A DNA stretch of 64,000 nucleotides from Planctomycetota bacterium. Lineage in GTDB: Bacteria > Planctomycetota > PLA2. The notes under the pieces are model-generated. The model made no database searches and was not told the DNA's origin. It was given only the letters and a program-made list of their open reading frames with translations. This document shows, in pieces, positions 1 to 8,453 of this stretch. The number at the start of each line of letters is the position of its first letter. Position 1 is the stretch's first letter. The DNA lies in assembly GCA_021776735.1 (NCBI GenBank), contig JAJFFH010000040.1, positions 186,001 through 250,000 on the forward strand. The letters run 5' to 3'. Both the position numbers and the translations under genes were made by a program.

Positions 1-85
1 CGAGCGGTTTGTCGGCGTCGAATCCGACTTCGGTGAACGGCGAGACCTTGGGAGCGAGGATGGATAGAACTACGACGAGGAACAT
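1..85 (-). CDS. Start of an unidentified protein, cut by the window edge
   Basis: Only the first 28 codons are inside the window. They begin at an ATG preceded by a good GGAGG ribosome binding site about 8 nt upstream and read MFLVVVLSILAPKVSPFTEV and onward. The hydrophobic first segment could be a signal peptide or membrane anchor. The start lies inside the last 16 nt of the preceding membrane protein gene, so it is probably the next gene of the GntR/ABC operon. Function cannot be called from this fragment. Confidence 0.5.
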   Translation of the reverse strand, partial: MFLVVVLSILAPKVSPFTEVGFDADKPL

Positions 86-1947
86 TGAAAAACCTCCGTG
101 CCGGTGGCGACGGGTTCGGGCCAGGGCGCGTCGAGATTGACCGCGCGCCGTACGCCGGCCACCCTTTCGATATAAAGTTTGGGGACCCAGATGCGCATCC
201 AGATGAGCCCGATCGGGCCGAGGACGAACGCGAGTAGCGCCCACAGTCGGGCTCCGCGCGCGAGGCGAAGACGCGCCTGCGACCACGCGAGCCGAGCGCA
301 CGCGACGCCGACGAGCAGGTTGATCAGCAGCCACGCCGCGCGCTTGTGCCCGCGGAACCAAAGGTCGCGCCACGGGTCGTAATAGGCGCGCCCGGGGGCG
401 GGAACATCGGAATAGTACGCCCCAAGATTCAGAGGCAACGGCCGCAGGACGGCGATGCCTCCGGCGGCGAACGCGATCATGTTTTCGAGCACACCGGTGG
501 GTTTCAGCACCACGTCACGCACCTTGACGGAATCGGGCTCGATCGTTCGCACGCGGAACACGATGTCCGTGGCATCGGCCCGCGCGAGACGCGTCGCGAG
601 AACGAGTTGAGGCGGGCGTGACCGGACAGCGACGGACACGTGGCGGAGAGGCTGTTCCGAGAAGTCCCACGCTGCGTCGAGCACGATCTCGCCCGTGTGC
701 AAGTCGTAGGCGCGAATCAGGGCGCCGACCCCGACGACGCCCCAGTGCAACTCGCCGTCGGGACCGCGTTGGGACACCACCTGAAAAAAGCGCGGCTCGC
801 CGGGCGGGAGGTCGATCAAGTGAACAGGGTCGGCCGCCGCAACCGGCGACGCGTCGATCACGAGCAGCCGTTGCGCCTCGGGGTCGTGGATCACACCCCG
901 CCCGATCCCGCGCGCGTCGCGGCCGACCTTCCAGGATCGTCCACCATCGGGCGCGACAATGCTGCGCCTGCCGCCATCGTCGTCGGCCCAACTCCACCGC
1001 GCGGGCAGGTCCGCCCAGGTTCTGGACGACGGGTGCCGGACACCGAATCCGTGGCGCACTCGATCCATGCGATCGATCCGGTCAAAGATCGTGGGTCCGA
1101 CGGGCTCCCGGATCCAACGCGAGGACGGGCGCGCGAGCAGCAACAGGCTGTTCCGGGAGACCGACGAAGCGGACGGATGTCGCGCTGGATCGAACGTTGC
1201 GCCGTAGCCCTTGTCGCGAAAGAACGCCAGGCCGCCTTCCGGGTCCACGCCGAGACTCGGATACGCCTCGAGCAGAAGCGCGCCGGTCCCACCGCGCCCG
1301 AGTGCCGTCAGGCCGAGCACGATCCACGCGGCAATCGCACACAGGGCGACGCGGCGCAGGCGAACGCGCGCCAGCAACGGAGCGATACACAGCACGGCCA
1401 TCAGGACCGCGAACACAACCGCCGGACCGGCGTGCTCCTGGCCCAGGAACGGCCAGACGAGGATGCCGTACCCGAAGAAGTACGCGAGGATGTGCGAAAT
1501 CCGCCGAAACGAAAAGCCGAGCCGGACGGCGGCCCAGATCGCGAGCGCCGCAACCACGCTCAAGAAGATCTGCCCAGCGGTCAATACCGTCGGCTCGGCG
1601 AAGTACCGCCAGGTCGGGTCCGACACGAGAGGAATGGCGTGAACCCGCAGCGCCAAGAGCAGCACCGTGGCGGCGATCACAACATGGAGTGCGCCAGCCA
1701 ACGTACGCGCCAGCGCGATTCGATGCCGCGCGACCGGGCGATGGTACAAAAACGTGTCACCGATCCGCATCCGGTCGAGCAGACCTTGCACGATCCCCAG
1801 CACGGCGGCGCCGACGAGCAGCGCAACGAGCAACTCGTCGCCGATGCGCAACACGCCGATCGCCCACCCGGTGGGAACCGCCAGCACCGTGAGCGGCAGC
1901 CCGACGAGCGACAGCTCCTTGAATTCCTTCCAAAAGATCGCGCGCAT
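70..1947 (-). CDS. ABC-2-type membrane protein (second of two tandem paralogues)
   Basis: 625 aa membrane protein, probably the permease part of the exporter encoded upstream. About six hydrophobic segments fill the first 240 residues. A soluble region of roughly 280 residues follows, and two more membrane segments lie near the C-terminus. The start MRAIFWKEFKELS and the C-terminal block LIWMRIWVPKLYIE closely match the neighbouring gene (MRAIFWREFREL and LLWMRIWVPKLHVE), so the two arose by tandem duplication. The ATG overlaps the upstream stop as TGATG, which supports this start over longer readings. Family assignment is inferred from operon context and the KEFKEL start typical of ABC-2 permeases. 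The substrate is unknown. Confidence 0.75.
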   Translation of the reverse strand: MRAIFWKEFKELSLVGLPLTVLAVPTGWAIGVLRIGDELLVALLVGAAVLGIVQGLLDRMRIGDTFLYHRPVARHRIALARTLAGALHVVIAATVLLLALRVHAIPLVSDPTWRYFAEPTVLTAGQIFLSVVAALAIWAAVRLGFSFRRISHILAYFFGYGILVWPFLGQEHAGPAVVFAVLMAVLCIAPLLARVRLRRVALCAIAAWIVLGLTALGRGGTGALLLEAYPSLGVDPEGGLAFFRDKGYGATFDPARHPSASSVSRNSLLLLARPSSRWIREPVGPTIFDRIDRMDRVRHGFGVRHPSSRTWADLPARWSWADDDGGRRSIVAPDGGRSWKVGRDARGIGRGVIHDPEAQRLLVIDASPVAAADPVHLIDLPPGEPRFFQVVSQRGPDGELHWGVVGVGALIRAYDLHTGEIVLDAAWDFSEQPLRHVSVAVRSRPPQLVLATRLARADATDIVFRVRTIEPDSVKVRDVVLKPTGVLENMIAFAAGGIAVLRPLPLNLGAYYSDVPAPGRAYYDPWRDLWFRGHKRAAWLLINLLVGVACARLAWSQARLRLARGARLWALLAFVLGPIGLIWMRIWVPKLYIERVAGVRRAVNLDAPWPEPVATGTEVFQCSSS

Positions 1948-3812
1948 CACACCTTCTCCACGACCGCAAGCGCGTCCGGGCGCGGCTCCGGCCAGTCTTC
2001 GTCGAGGTTGACGGCGCGTAGCTTCCCACCGACCTCCTCCACATGCAGCTTGGGGACCCAAATCCGCATCCACAACAACCCCAGAGGACCGAACAAGAAC
2101 GCCAACGCGACAAACACCCCTCCGCCGTGCGAAAGGCGTAGGCGTGCTTGCGAACGGGCCCGCCATGAGCAGAGCAAACCGACGGCGATGTTTCCGAGCA
2201 GCCAACCGAAGCGCTTGCGTCCGCGAAACCACGGGTCGAGCCAAGGATCCTTCAACACCGAAAACGACTCCACTTCCGCCGAAGCCCACGCAGCGCCGTT
2301 GAGCAGCGGCGGCCGCGCCAACGCGACCAGTCCGCCCAGGCCGGCGAGAGTGTTCTCGAGCCAACCGGTCGGCTGGAGCGTTGCTTCGCGAACGAGCGGG
2401 TCTTCTGCCGCGTCGGCGCGCCAACGCCGAAGCCGAAACACAACGCGCACGGGGTCGGCCGCCGACATCCGGCTCGACCAGCCCCACCGCTCGGGCTTGT
2501 CCGCATGATGAAAGCCGAAGCGCAGGCTGGTCGCGCCGGGTTCGATCGCGATCTCGCGAACGACTTCACCGGACAACACGTCGAACATGTGCAGCCGATC
2601 GCCGGATCGCAACATCACGCGGCCCCGGCTCCAGCCCGCAAAGTCGGCCGGCGGATCGAAGCGGACCGAGCTCTCCTCGATCGTGAACGGCGGTTGCTTT
2701 CGCCGGCTCACGAACGTGATGCGGCCGTCGCCCTGGCGAACGATCCAGAACGTGGTCGGATTGTTCCTGACCGGTGCAGAAAACAGGAGTTCGGGCTCCA
2801 CGAACTTTGTGGCCAGCGCAGCGACTTCGGCGCCGGTTTCCGTGTCCAGACACACCACCCGGCCCGCCTTGACCGTCCATGCGCCGCGACGGCGCCCGTC
2901 GGCCCTGTCGAGCGACCGGGCAAGGTCCACCAGCACACCGTGCATTCCACCCGTCCCTCCGATCCGCTGGAACGCGGTTACGCGCTTGTCGGGCAGGGTG
3001 TCCCCTGTGCGAGCGTTGACTCCCGCACGCGCGACAAACGAACCGAGCGACTTCAGCTCAACGAGTTCGCGCCAGCATCGATCGACAAGGAAGGAGCGCC
3101 GCCGAAAACGTTGCCAGTACGCGACCTCCCCCGACGGGCGCATCATGACGTGAGGATAGGTCTCAAACAGCAGCGCGGTCGTGCCGCTGCGTGCCCAGCC
3201 CAGAGCGATCAGGACCGAGCACGCAGCCAGGAGGCACAGGGCGGCGCGTGACGTGCGGCCAAACCGGCCCGCAACGGACACCAGCAGAACCGCAACGGCC
3301 CAAGACATCGCCGTCCGTATGCTTTCGCCAAGAAAGATCGGCATCAACAAGGCAGCGGGAACGCATGCCAGGAACAGCGCCGCGTGAGTCACGTCCCGCC
3401 CCAAGCCCTGGCGAATACACGCCCATGTCGCCAGCGCGAAAGCAAAGCAGAGCGCGTTCTCGGCGGCGGTGGGTGCATGCGCGGACGCGCCCCCCGTGAA
3501 CCGGACCACCAGGGCAAGCGTGCCGAGGAGCGCCGTGACCGCCAGGACGACGTGCGCGGCGCCGGCCAGCGTGCGCGCCCATTCCACGCGTGCCGCGGAA
3601 AGCGGGCGGTGGCGCGAGAAGGCGTCGTCCTCGCGGAACCAGTCCCACACGCTCTGCACGAGACCGAGGAGCGCGCCGCCCACCACCATGCAGGCCGCGA
3701 TGTCCTCGCCGTCATTGCGTGCACCGAGGGCGAACCAGGCGATCGGGATCGCGAGCAGTGCCAGGACGAGGCCCGGCAGCTCACGGAATTCGCGCCAAAA
3801 GATCGCGCGCAT
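1947..3812 (-). CDS. ABC-2-type membrane protein (first of two tandem paralogues)
   Basis: 621 aa paralogue of the next gene, with the same plan: N-terminal membrane bundle, a large soluble middle region, and two C-terminal membrane segments ending in RAVNLDEDWPEP. The start codon overlaps the stop of the ATPase gene (TGATG), and its own stop overlaps the next start in the same way, so the three proteins are translationally coupled. Two different permease-like subunits with one ATPase suggest a heteromeric exporter, as in YtrBCDEF-type systems; this is inference. A copy of the iterated 14-nt word lies inside the gene at 3305-3318, read there as SIRTAMS. Confidence 0.75.
   Translation of the reverse strand: MRAIFWREFRELPGLVLALLAIPIAWFALGARNDGEDIAACMVVGGALLGLVQSVWDWFREDDAFSRHRPLSAARVEWARTLAGAAHVVLAVTALLGTLALVVRFTGGASAHAPTAAENALCFAFALATWACIRQGLGRDVTHAALFLACVPAALLMPIFLGESIRTAMSWAVAVLLVSVAGRFGRTSRAALCLLAACSVLIALGWARSGTTALLFETYPHVMMRPSGEVAYWQRFRRRSFLVDRCWRELVELKSLGSFVARAGVNARTGDTLPDKRVTAFQRIGGTGGMHGVLVDLARSLDRADGRRRGAWTVKAGRVVCLDTETGAEVAALATKFVEPELLFSAPVRNNPTTFWIVRQGDGRITFVSRRKQPPFTIEESSVRFDPPADFAGWSRGRVMLRSGDRLHMFDVLSGEVVREIAIEPGATSLRFGFHHADKPERWGWSSRMSAADPVRVVFRLRRWRADAAEDPLVREATLQPTGWLENTLAGLGGLVALARPPLLNGAAWASAEVESFSVLKDPWLDPWFRGRKRFGWLLGNIAVGLLCSWRARSQARLRLSHGGGVFVALAFLFGPLGLLWMRIWVPKLHVEEVGGKLRAVNLDEDWPEPRPDALAVVEKV
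3305..3318 (-). repeat. Iterated word ACGGACGGCGATGT, exact copy
   Basis: Exact 14-nt copy, preceded by AAAGCAT and followed by CTTG on the minus strand. It lies inside the first permease-like gene and is read in the RTAM frame. Confidence 0.8.
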
Positions 3813-4738
3813 CAGGCGGCCTCGTCTCCGGGCGCTGGCCTGCCGGCCGCCACGCCTTCGGCCGTGTATTCGATGAAGAGATCTTCCAGCGACAAACGCT
3901 CCGGTTCGCAGGAGGCCGCGCCCAGGCGCGTCGCAGCCGCCGGTACTCCCGCGTCGCCGTCCACGACCGTCAGCAGCAGTTCGTTGCGGCGTCGGCGGGC
4001 GCGGACGAGGCCGGGCAGGCCTTCGGGGGGCGCGGGGGCGTCGCCGTCGAAGACCAAACGCCAGCGGCGGATGCGCTCCTTCACCGTGTCGAGTTCGGCG
4101 TTCACGCGCAGCGTGCCGGCGTGGATGATCGAGATGGTGTCGCACATGCGCTCGACGTCGTGCAGGATGTGCGACGTGAACAAGAGCGTGCGCCCCTCCT
4201 CCTGGATGAGGTCGATCATGACCTCGAGGAACTCGCGACGCACGACCGCGTCGAGGCCCATGCCCGGGTCGTCCATGACCACGACTTCGGGGTGCGGCGC
4301 CAGCGCAAGGGCCAAGGCAAGCTGCGCGCGCATGCCGCGCGAGAGCTTGTGGACCCGGCGATCACGGGGCAGGTTGAGGCGCTTGAGGTAGCGCGCGCAC
4401 AGATCGTCGTCGAAGGTGTCGAACGTCGCGCGCTGAAACGCCACGATGTCGTTGACCTTCATCCAGCCGACGAGCTTTTGGCCTTCAGAGACGTAGCCGA
4501 TGCGGTTGCGCAGCGTCGGCGGCATCGATGCCGCGGCATGGCCGAGAATGCGCACGCTTCCGCGTGTCGGCTCGAGCAGGCCGAGCAGGCAGCGGAGCGC
4601 CGTGGTCTTGCCCGCGCCGTTGCGGCCGAGCAGGGCGTGGATCGATCCCTCGCGCACGTTGAGCGACAGCGTGTCCAGCGCCTTGAGCGCGCCGTAGTAC
4701 ACCGTCAGTTTGTCGAACTCGATCGGATGAGAAGTCAT
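3812..4738 (-). CDS. ABC transporter ATP-binding protein, YtrB-like
   Basis: 308 aa nucleotide-binding subunit that would energise the two downstream membrane proteins. Visible motifs are Walker A GRNGAGKTT near residue 38, the signature LSRGM near residue 130, Walker B VVVMDDP near residue 155 with D-loop GMGLD, and the switch histidine in FTSHILHD. The residue after Walker B is Asp where most ABC ATPases have the catalytic Glu (DEP), so turnover may be slow. About 90 extra C-terminal residues resemble the tail seen in many ABC-2 exporter ATPases. It lies between the GntR gene, which it overlaps by 4 nt, and the permeases. Confidence 0.9.
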   Translation of the reverse strand: MTSHPIEFDKLTVYYGALKALDTLSLNVREGSIHALLGRNGAGKTTALRCLLGLLEPTRGSVRILGHAAASMPPTLRNRIGYVSEGQKLVGWMKVNDIVAFQRATFDTFDDDLCARYLKRLNLPRDRRVHKLSRGMRAQLALALALAPHPEVVVMDDPGMGLDAVVRREFLEVMIDLIQEEGRTLLFTSHILHDVERMCDTISIIHAGTLRVNAELDTVKERIRRWRLVFDGDAPAPPEGLPGLVRARRRRNELLLTVVDGDAGVPAAATRLGAASCEPERLSLEDLFIEYTAEGVAAGRPAPGDEAA

Positions 4739-5139
4739 TTCTCCCTCTTTCCCTCATCGAAACGGAACCGTTTCAACGCGGCGTCGAACAGCTTGCGCAC
4801 CTCAGGCTCTGAAAGACCGAGATGGACCGCGTCGGCGAGCACCGATTCCAGCGCCGCACGAAAACGGCGGCGGCGCTCGTCCGCGCGCACAACAACGCGC
4901 CGCTCGGCCACAAACGTCCCCGCGCCCCGGCGCGAAACCGTCACGCCTTCGGCTTCGAGCGCCCGAAACGCCTTGGCGATGGTGTTCGGATTGATGACCA
5001 GTTCGCGCGCCAGCTCACGCACGGACGGCAACCGGTCGCCGATCTTGAGGCGCCCGGTTGCCACGGCCCGCTTGACCGAATGCACGATCTGGGCAAAGAC
5101 CGGCTCGCCATCGGGAGGATCAACCCGCCAAATCACCAT
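4735..5139 (-). CDS. GntR-family repressor, YtrA subfamily
   Basis: 134 aa regulator. The N-terminal winged helix-turn-helix (about residues 10-78) contains GDRLPSVRELARELVINPNT and ends in RRGAGTFVA, both typical of GntR. The effector domain is only about 50 residues and helical, which is the hallmark of the YtrA subfamily. YtrA regulators normally lead and repress an ABC operon. Here the gene is first in such an operon and overlaps the ATPase gene by 4 nt. The ATG starts one base inside a perfect 8-nt inverted repeat, the likely autoregulatory operator, so the transcript leader must be short. Confidence 0.92.
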   Translation of the reverse strand: MVIWRVDPPDGEPVFAQIVHSVKRAVATGRLKIGDRLPSVRELARELVINPNTIAKAFRALEAEGVTVSRRGAGTFVAERRVVVRADERRRRFRAALESVLADAVHLGLSEPEVRKLFDAALKRFRFDEGKREK

Positions 5140-5140
5140 C

Positions 5141-5161
5141 TGTACTAGTACAACTAGTACA
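5141..5161. promoter_or_regulatory. Palindromic operator of the GntR/ABC operon
   Basis: TGTACTAG-N5-CTAGTACA is a perfect 8-nt inverted repeat two bases upstream of the GntR start codon. It is AT-richer than its surroundings. Size, symmetry and position fit a YtrA-type operator overlapping the promoter. Binding is inferred. Confidence 0.75.
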
Positions 5162-5210
5162 CTCCGGTCGGGTTGTCAAGGACTGTTGGGCTTGGGGGGC
5201 GCGGGGGCAG

Positions 5211-8030
5211 TCAACGCTGCCGGGGCGTGAGGACGATCCCTGTCGCCCCGGCAGGGACGTTGTTTTTCACGGATCGTGCCGACGTCTGGCCCTCCCGCCA
5301 GAGCATCAGGCCGTAGCGTCCCGGCTTCAGCCCGCGAATCTCGAACGACCCGTCATCCTGCACGTCCCCGTCCGGTCCCGAGCTTGGACCGGCCGCCGAA
5401 ACGCGCACGATGCCGTCTCCTACAACATGGCCCGTGATGGTCAGCGTCCGCCGCATCACAAACGTTCGAAGACCTCCGTCCGACTTCAGGCCCTCCACGG
5501 GGTCCGCCCAGTACTCGAAGGCGCTCATCTTCAGCGTGTACCGGCCCGGCCTCAGGCCACCGAACCGGAACCGGCCGTCGGTGTCCGTCTCGATGATCCT
5601 GCCGATCGTCTTGAGCTGGACATCGACACCTGCAATGGGCTGCTGGGACTTGTCCACGATTCGGCCCACAATCACACCGCCGTCGCGCGCGCGCAGAACG
5701 ACATGGCCCCCCGCACGCACGCCCTCCAGTGGCTTCACGATCAACTCGCCCTCCGCGCGTGCAACGAGCGTGTGGGTCCCCGGGCCCACGTAGGGCAACC
5801 GGAAACGCCCGGCGAAATCGGTGCGCGCGTACGTAACGCCGCCGCCGAGAACAGACACGCCGGCACGAACCGGCCTGCCATCCGCGTCCTGCACAACTCC
5901 GGTGATGCTCCCCGCAATGGGAACCTCGATCCGAATCGGGTCAGACACCGGCACTTCGATGTCGCGCCGCATCTTCGGGCGTCCGACCGAGATCGTACAT
6001 GTTCCCGATGGTACGCCCTCCCACACGATGCGACCCGTGGCGTCCGAAAACCGACTCTTGTTGTATATGTACCGAGAGTTCGAAAACGACGAAGCCCCCA
6101 GGGTCGCGTTGACGCCGGGAACGGGCTGACCGTTTGTTCCCACAAATACCGCCACGACTGTATTCGCCTTGGGCAGCACCGTTTCGCCGGTGGTCGCCTG
6201 TTCGAGCGAGGCGTGGCCTCGCGCCCGGATCCGAATCGTCGCCGACTTGCCCGAATAGCGGGCGCTCCAGTTTCCCGACGCGTCGGTGAACGCCACGGCA
6301 TGTGCGTTCCGCGAACTCAGCTCGACGAACGCGCCGGGCACCGGACGATGATCGTGCGACAGCACCCGGCCGCTGTAGGGTCTGCCTTCCGGCAGCGCCT
6401 TCATGGTGATGACCACGCCGTCTTTGGCCGGAGCCCAGGTGAACTCGAAGCCCTCCCGATATACAGCGAACTTTCCAGTGACCGCCCGCGCGCGGAACGC
6501 ACCGTCCGATCCGGAGTAGCGACCGTTGACGGCCACCCCGGCAATGCCCGCGCCCCGCGCGTCCACGACACGGCCACTGACCATCGTCCCCGGTGCGGCC
6601 GGATCCGCCGGCACGGACTTCGGATTCACCACGATCACGAAATCCTCCGGCGACGCGTCGATCCGCAGGTTCCGGATAAGTACGTGCCCGCCCACGGCAA
6701 GCGCGAGTGACTCCGCGGAGCTGACGTGCCGGAACTCGAAACGTCCGCCGGAATCCGTGACCGCGGTCCGGGACCAAGGTCGCCATGTCTCGGCCAGGCT
6801 CAACGTCACGGCGACACCCGCAAGCGGCTGGCCCGTGGGGTCCCGCAGGGCACCGCGAAAGGCACGGCCCCGGCTCAAGCGAACACGGAACGGGTGGTTG
6901 GAGGCGAGGCGATGATCGCTCCACGACGTGAACCCGTCCGCCTCGACCCGCAGGTTCCAGAGCGCAGGCCCGATACCTTCGAAACCCACTTCGCCCTGCT
7001 CGTTCGTCCGGGCGCTCACGTAGCGCCACTTCGCATGCCGCCAGAGACTCACACGTGCGCCGGCGATGGGTTGGTCTTTCTCATCCACGACGGTTCCGAA
7101 GAACGGCACGATCGGTTGCAGGCGCAGGATCAGCCCCGCGCCCGGAAACCCCGGCGCGTATCCCGGAGCCGTCGCGATGTAGTCGGCTCGCTCGCTCGGA
7201 TCTACGCGCATCGTGAACGCCCCACCGGCTCCCGACTTCGTCTCGGCCACGACAAGGCCCCCGACAAGCGCACGCACCGTCGCCCCGGTCACGGGCTGGC
7301 CCTTCCAATCGCGGACGTAGCCGACCACCGCAGCCGTCTCGGCAACCGAGGGGTCCGGCTTTTTGTCCATCTTCGGCTCCGATGAATCGCTCCGCTGCGT
7401 GTCCGATACGCGTTGCGGGACGTGCTTACCCGGTCCGCCACGCCCCGCGACACCCCATCCAACGAACGCCACCAGCACCAACACCGCCGCAACGACCAGA
7501 GCGGCCGGAACAAGGCTGCGGCGCCGGACTACGGCGGCGAGCGGCGCAAGCCATGCCGTTCGGCTGCCATGGTGGGCGTCGAACTGAGCGCGCAACTTGT
7601 CGAGAGCACGCTTCAGCCGACTGCGAACCGTGCCGGCGGGCTGTCTCAGGCGGCGGGCGATTTCTTTCGGCCCCAGGTCGTCGAAGTAGCGCATCAACAA
7701 CACGTCCCGGTCCGGCGCCGACAGCGCCAGCAGGGCGGAAACCACACGCCGGTGCCACTCCGCGCGTTCGACCAGCTTCGCCGTGGGCGGCGTCGCTTCC
7801 GGTCGCGCGGCCTCCCGCTCCCGCGCCCTCACCCTCCCCTTGCTACGTTGCATGCTCGCCACGACATTGCGCACGACCGTCACCAGCCAGCCCGGATGTC
7901 GCGGACGGTGCGCCGCGGCGCGCGCCATCGTTTCCTGAACGGCGTCGTCGGCGTCGTGCGGGTTGCGGAGCAAGGCAAGTGCCAGCGCGCGAATGCGCGG
8001 CACCTGGGCGAGCAGGTCTTCGGTCGTCAT
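5211..8030 (-). CDS. ECF sigma factor fused to a membrane segment and carboxypeptidase-regulatory-like repeats
   Basis: 939 aa multidomain protein. Residues 1-75 match sigma region 2 (DADDAVQETMARA). Residues about 100-150 match region 4 (PDRDVLLMRYFDDLG, then IARRLRQPAGTVRSRLKRAL). A single transmembrane segment lies near residues 170-195. From about residue 235 to the end runs a series of Ig-like carboxypeptidase-regulatory-like domains, recognisable by repeats such as GQPVTGATV, DQPIAGARV and GLRPGRYTL. The sigma part would be cytoplasmic and the repeats outside the membrane, so release or tethering of the sigma domain could be the signalling step (inference). It is last in an operon with a cupin and a PDZ protein. 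Both domains are in one uninterrupted frame. Confidence 0.85.
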   Translation of the reverse strand: MTTEDLLAQVPRIRALALALLRNPHDADDAVQETMARAAAHRPRHPGWLVTVVRNVVASMQRSKGRVRAREREAARPEATPPTAKLVERAEWHRRVVSALLALSAPDRDVLLMRYFDDLGPKEIARRLRQPAGTVRSRLKRALDKLRAQFDAHHGSRTAWLAPLAAVVRRRSLVPAALVVAAVLVLVAFVGWGVAGRGGPGKHVPQRVSDTQRSDSSEPKMDKKPDPSVAETAAVVGYVRDWKGQPVTGATVRALVGGLVVAETKSGAGGAFTMRVDPSERADYIATAPGYAPGFPGAGLILRLQPIVPFFGTVVDEKDQPIAGARVSLWRHAKWRYVSARTNEQGEVGFEGIGPALWNLRVEADGFTSWSDHRLASNHPFRVRLSRGRAFRGALRDPTGQPLAGVAVTLSLAETWRPWSRTAVTDSGGRFEFRHVSSAESLALAVGGHVLIRNLRIDASPEDFVIVVNPKSVPADPAAPGTMVSGRVVDARGAGIAGVAVNGRYSGSDGAFRARAVTGKFAVYREGFEFTWAPAKDGVVITMKALPEGRPYSGRVLSHDHRPVPGAFVELSSRNAHAVAFTDASGNWSARYSGKSATIRIRARGHASLEQATTGETVLPKANTVVAVFVGTNGQPVPGVNATLGASSFSNSRYIYNKSRFSDATGRIVWEGVPSGTCTISVGRPKMRRDIEVPVSDPIRIEVPIAGSITGVVQDADGRPVRAGVSVLGGGVTYARTDFAGRFRLPYVGPGTHTLVARAEGELIVKPLEGVRAGGHVVLRARDGGVIVGRIVDKSQQPIAGVDVQLKTIGRIIETDTDGRFRFGGLRPGRYTLKMSAFEYWADPVEGLKSDGGLRTFVMRRTLTITGHVVGDGIVRVSAAGPSSGPDGDVQDDGSFEIRGLKPGRYGLMLWREGQTSARSVKNNVPAGATGIVLTPRQR

Positions 8031-8070
8031 GTCATGGCAGAAGACGCCACGACCCCCTCCCGCGTTGCGG

Positions 8071-8439
8071 TCATTCCTTGGCCAGGTCTACGCCGTCGGG
8101 CCACAAGACCAGCACCAACGTGTCGCCTTCGACCCATGGGGTATGTTGCGAGCCGGGCGGGAGCCACACGAACGAGCCCTCTTCGTAGCGGCCGTATTGG
8201 TCGGCGATGACGCCCTTGAGTACCAGGTACGCTTCGCCGCCGGGGTGGCGGTGCGGGGCGAACGCGTCTTTCGGCGCATCGGCGCCCACCCGATACAGGA
8301 CCAATCCGGTCCGTCCCTCGCGCGCGAGCTTCGCGAGTTCCACGCCCTTGCCGAACGGCTTCCAGGACAGGCCTGCGAGCGCCTCCTCGTCGATCTCGAG
8401 TTTCAGGAAATCCCGGAGGTCGCGGGAGAGCGCTCGCAT
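8071..8439 (-). CDS. ChrR-like cupin protein
   Basis: 122 aa single cupin domain. The metal-binding pattern is visible as HRHPGGEAYLVL (about residues 63-74), followed by PPGSQHTPW. It resembles the C-terminal cupin of ChrR-type anti-sigma factors but lacks their zinc-binding N-terminal domain. It sits 40 nt upstream of the ECF-sigma fusion on the same strand, so a role in sensing or sigma control is plausible. A plain metal-binding cupin is the alternative. Confidence 0.8.
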   Translation of the reverse strand: MRALSRDLRDFLKLEIDEEALAGLSWKPFGKGVELAKLAREGRTGLVLYRVGADAPKDAFAPHRHPGGEAYLVLKGVIADQYGRYEEGSFVWLPPGSQHTPWVEGDTLVLVLWPDGVDLAKE

Positions 8440-8453
8440 TGAATCACCTGGAG

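Noticed and set aside
444-459. GGACGGCGATG in the first permease gene
   Set aside because: Core of eleven bases only and flanks do not match; kept out of the list of copies.
618-2508. Long plus-strand open frames opposite the permease genes
   Set aside because: Very GC-rich shadow frames with arginine/proline-rich, low-complexity translation; the minus strand has coherent membrane proteins with coupled starts and stops.
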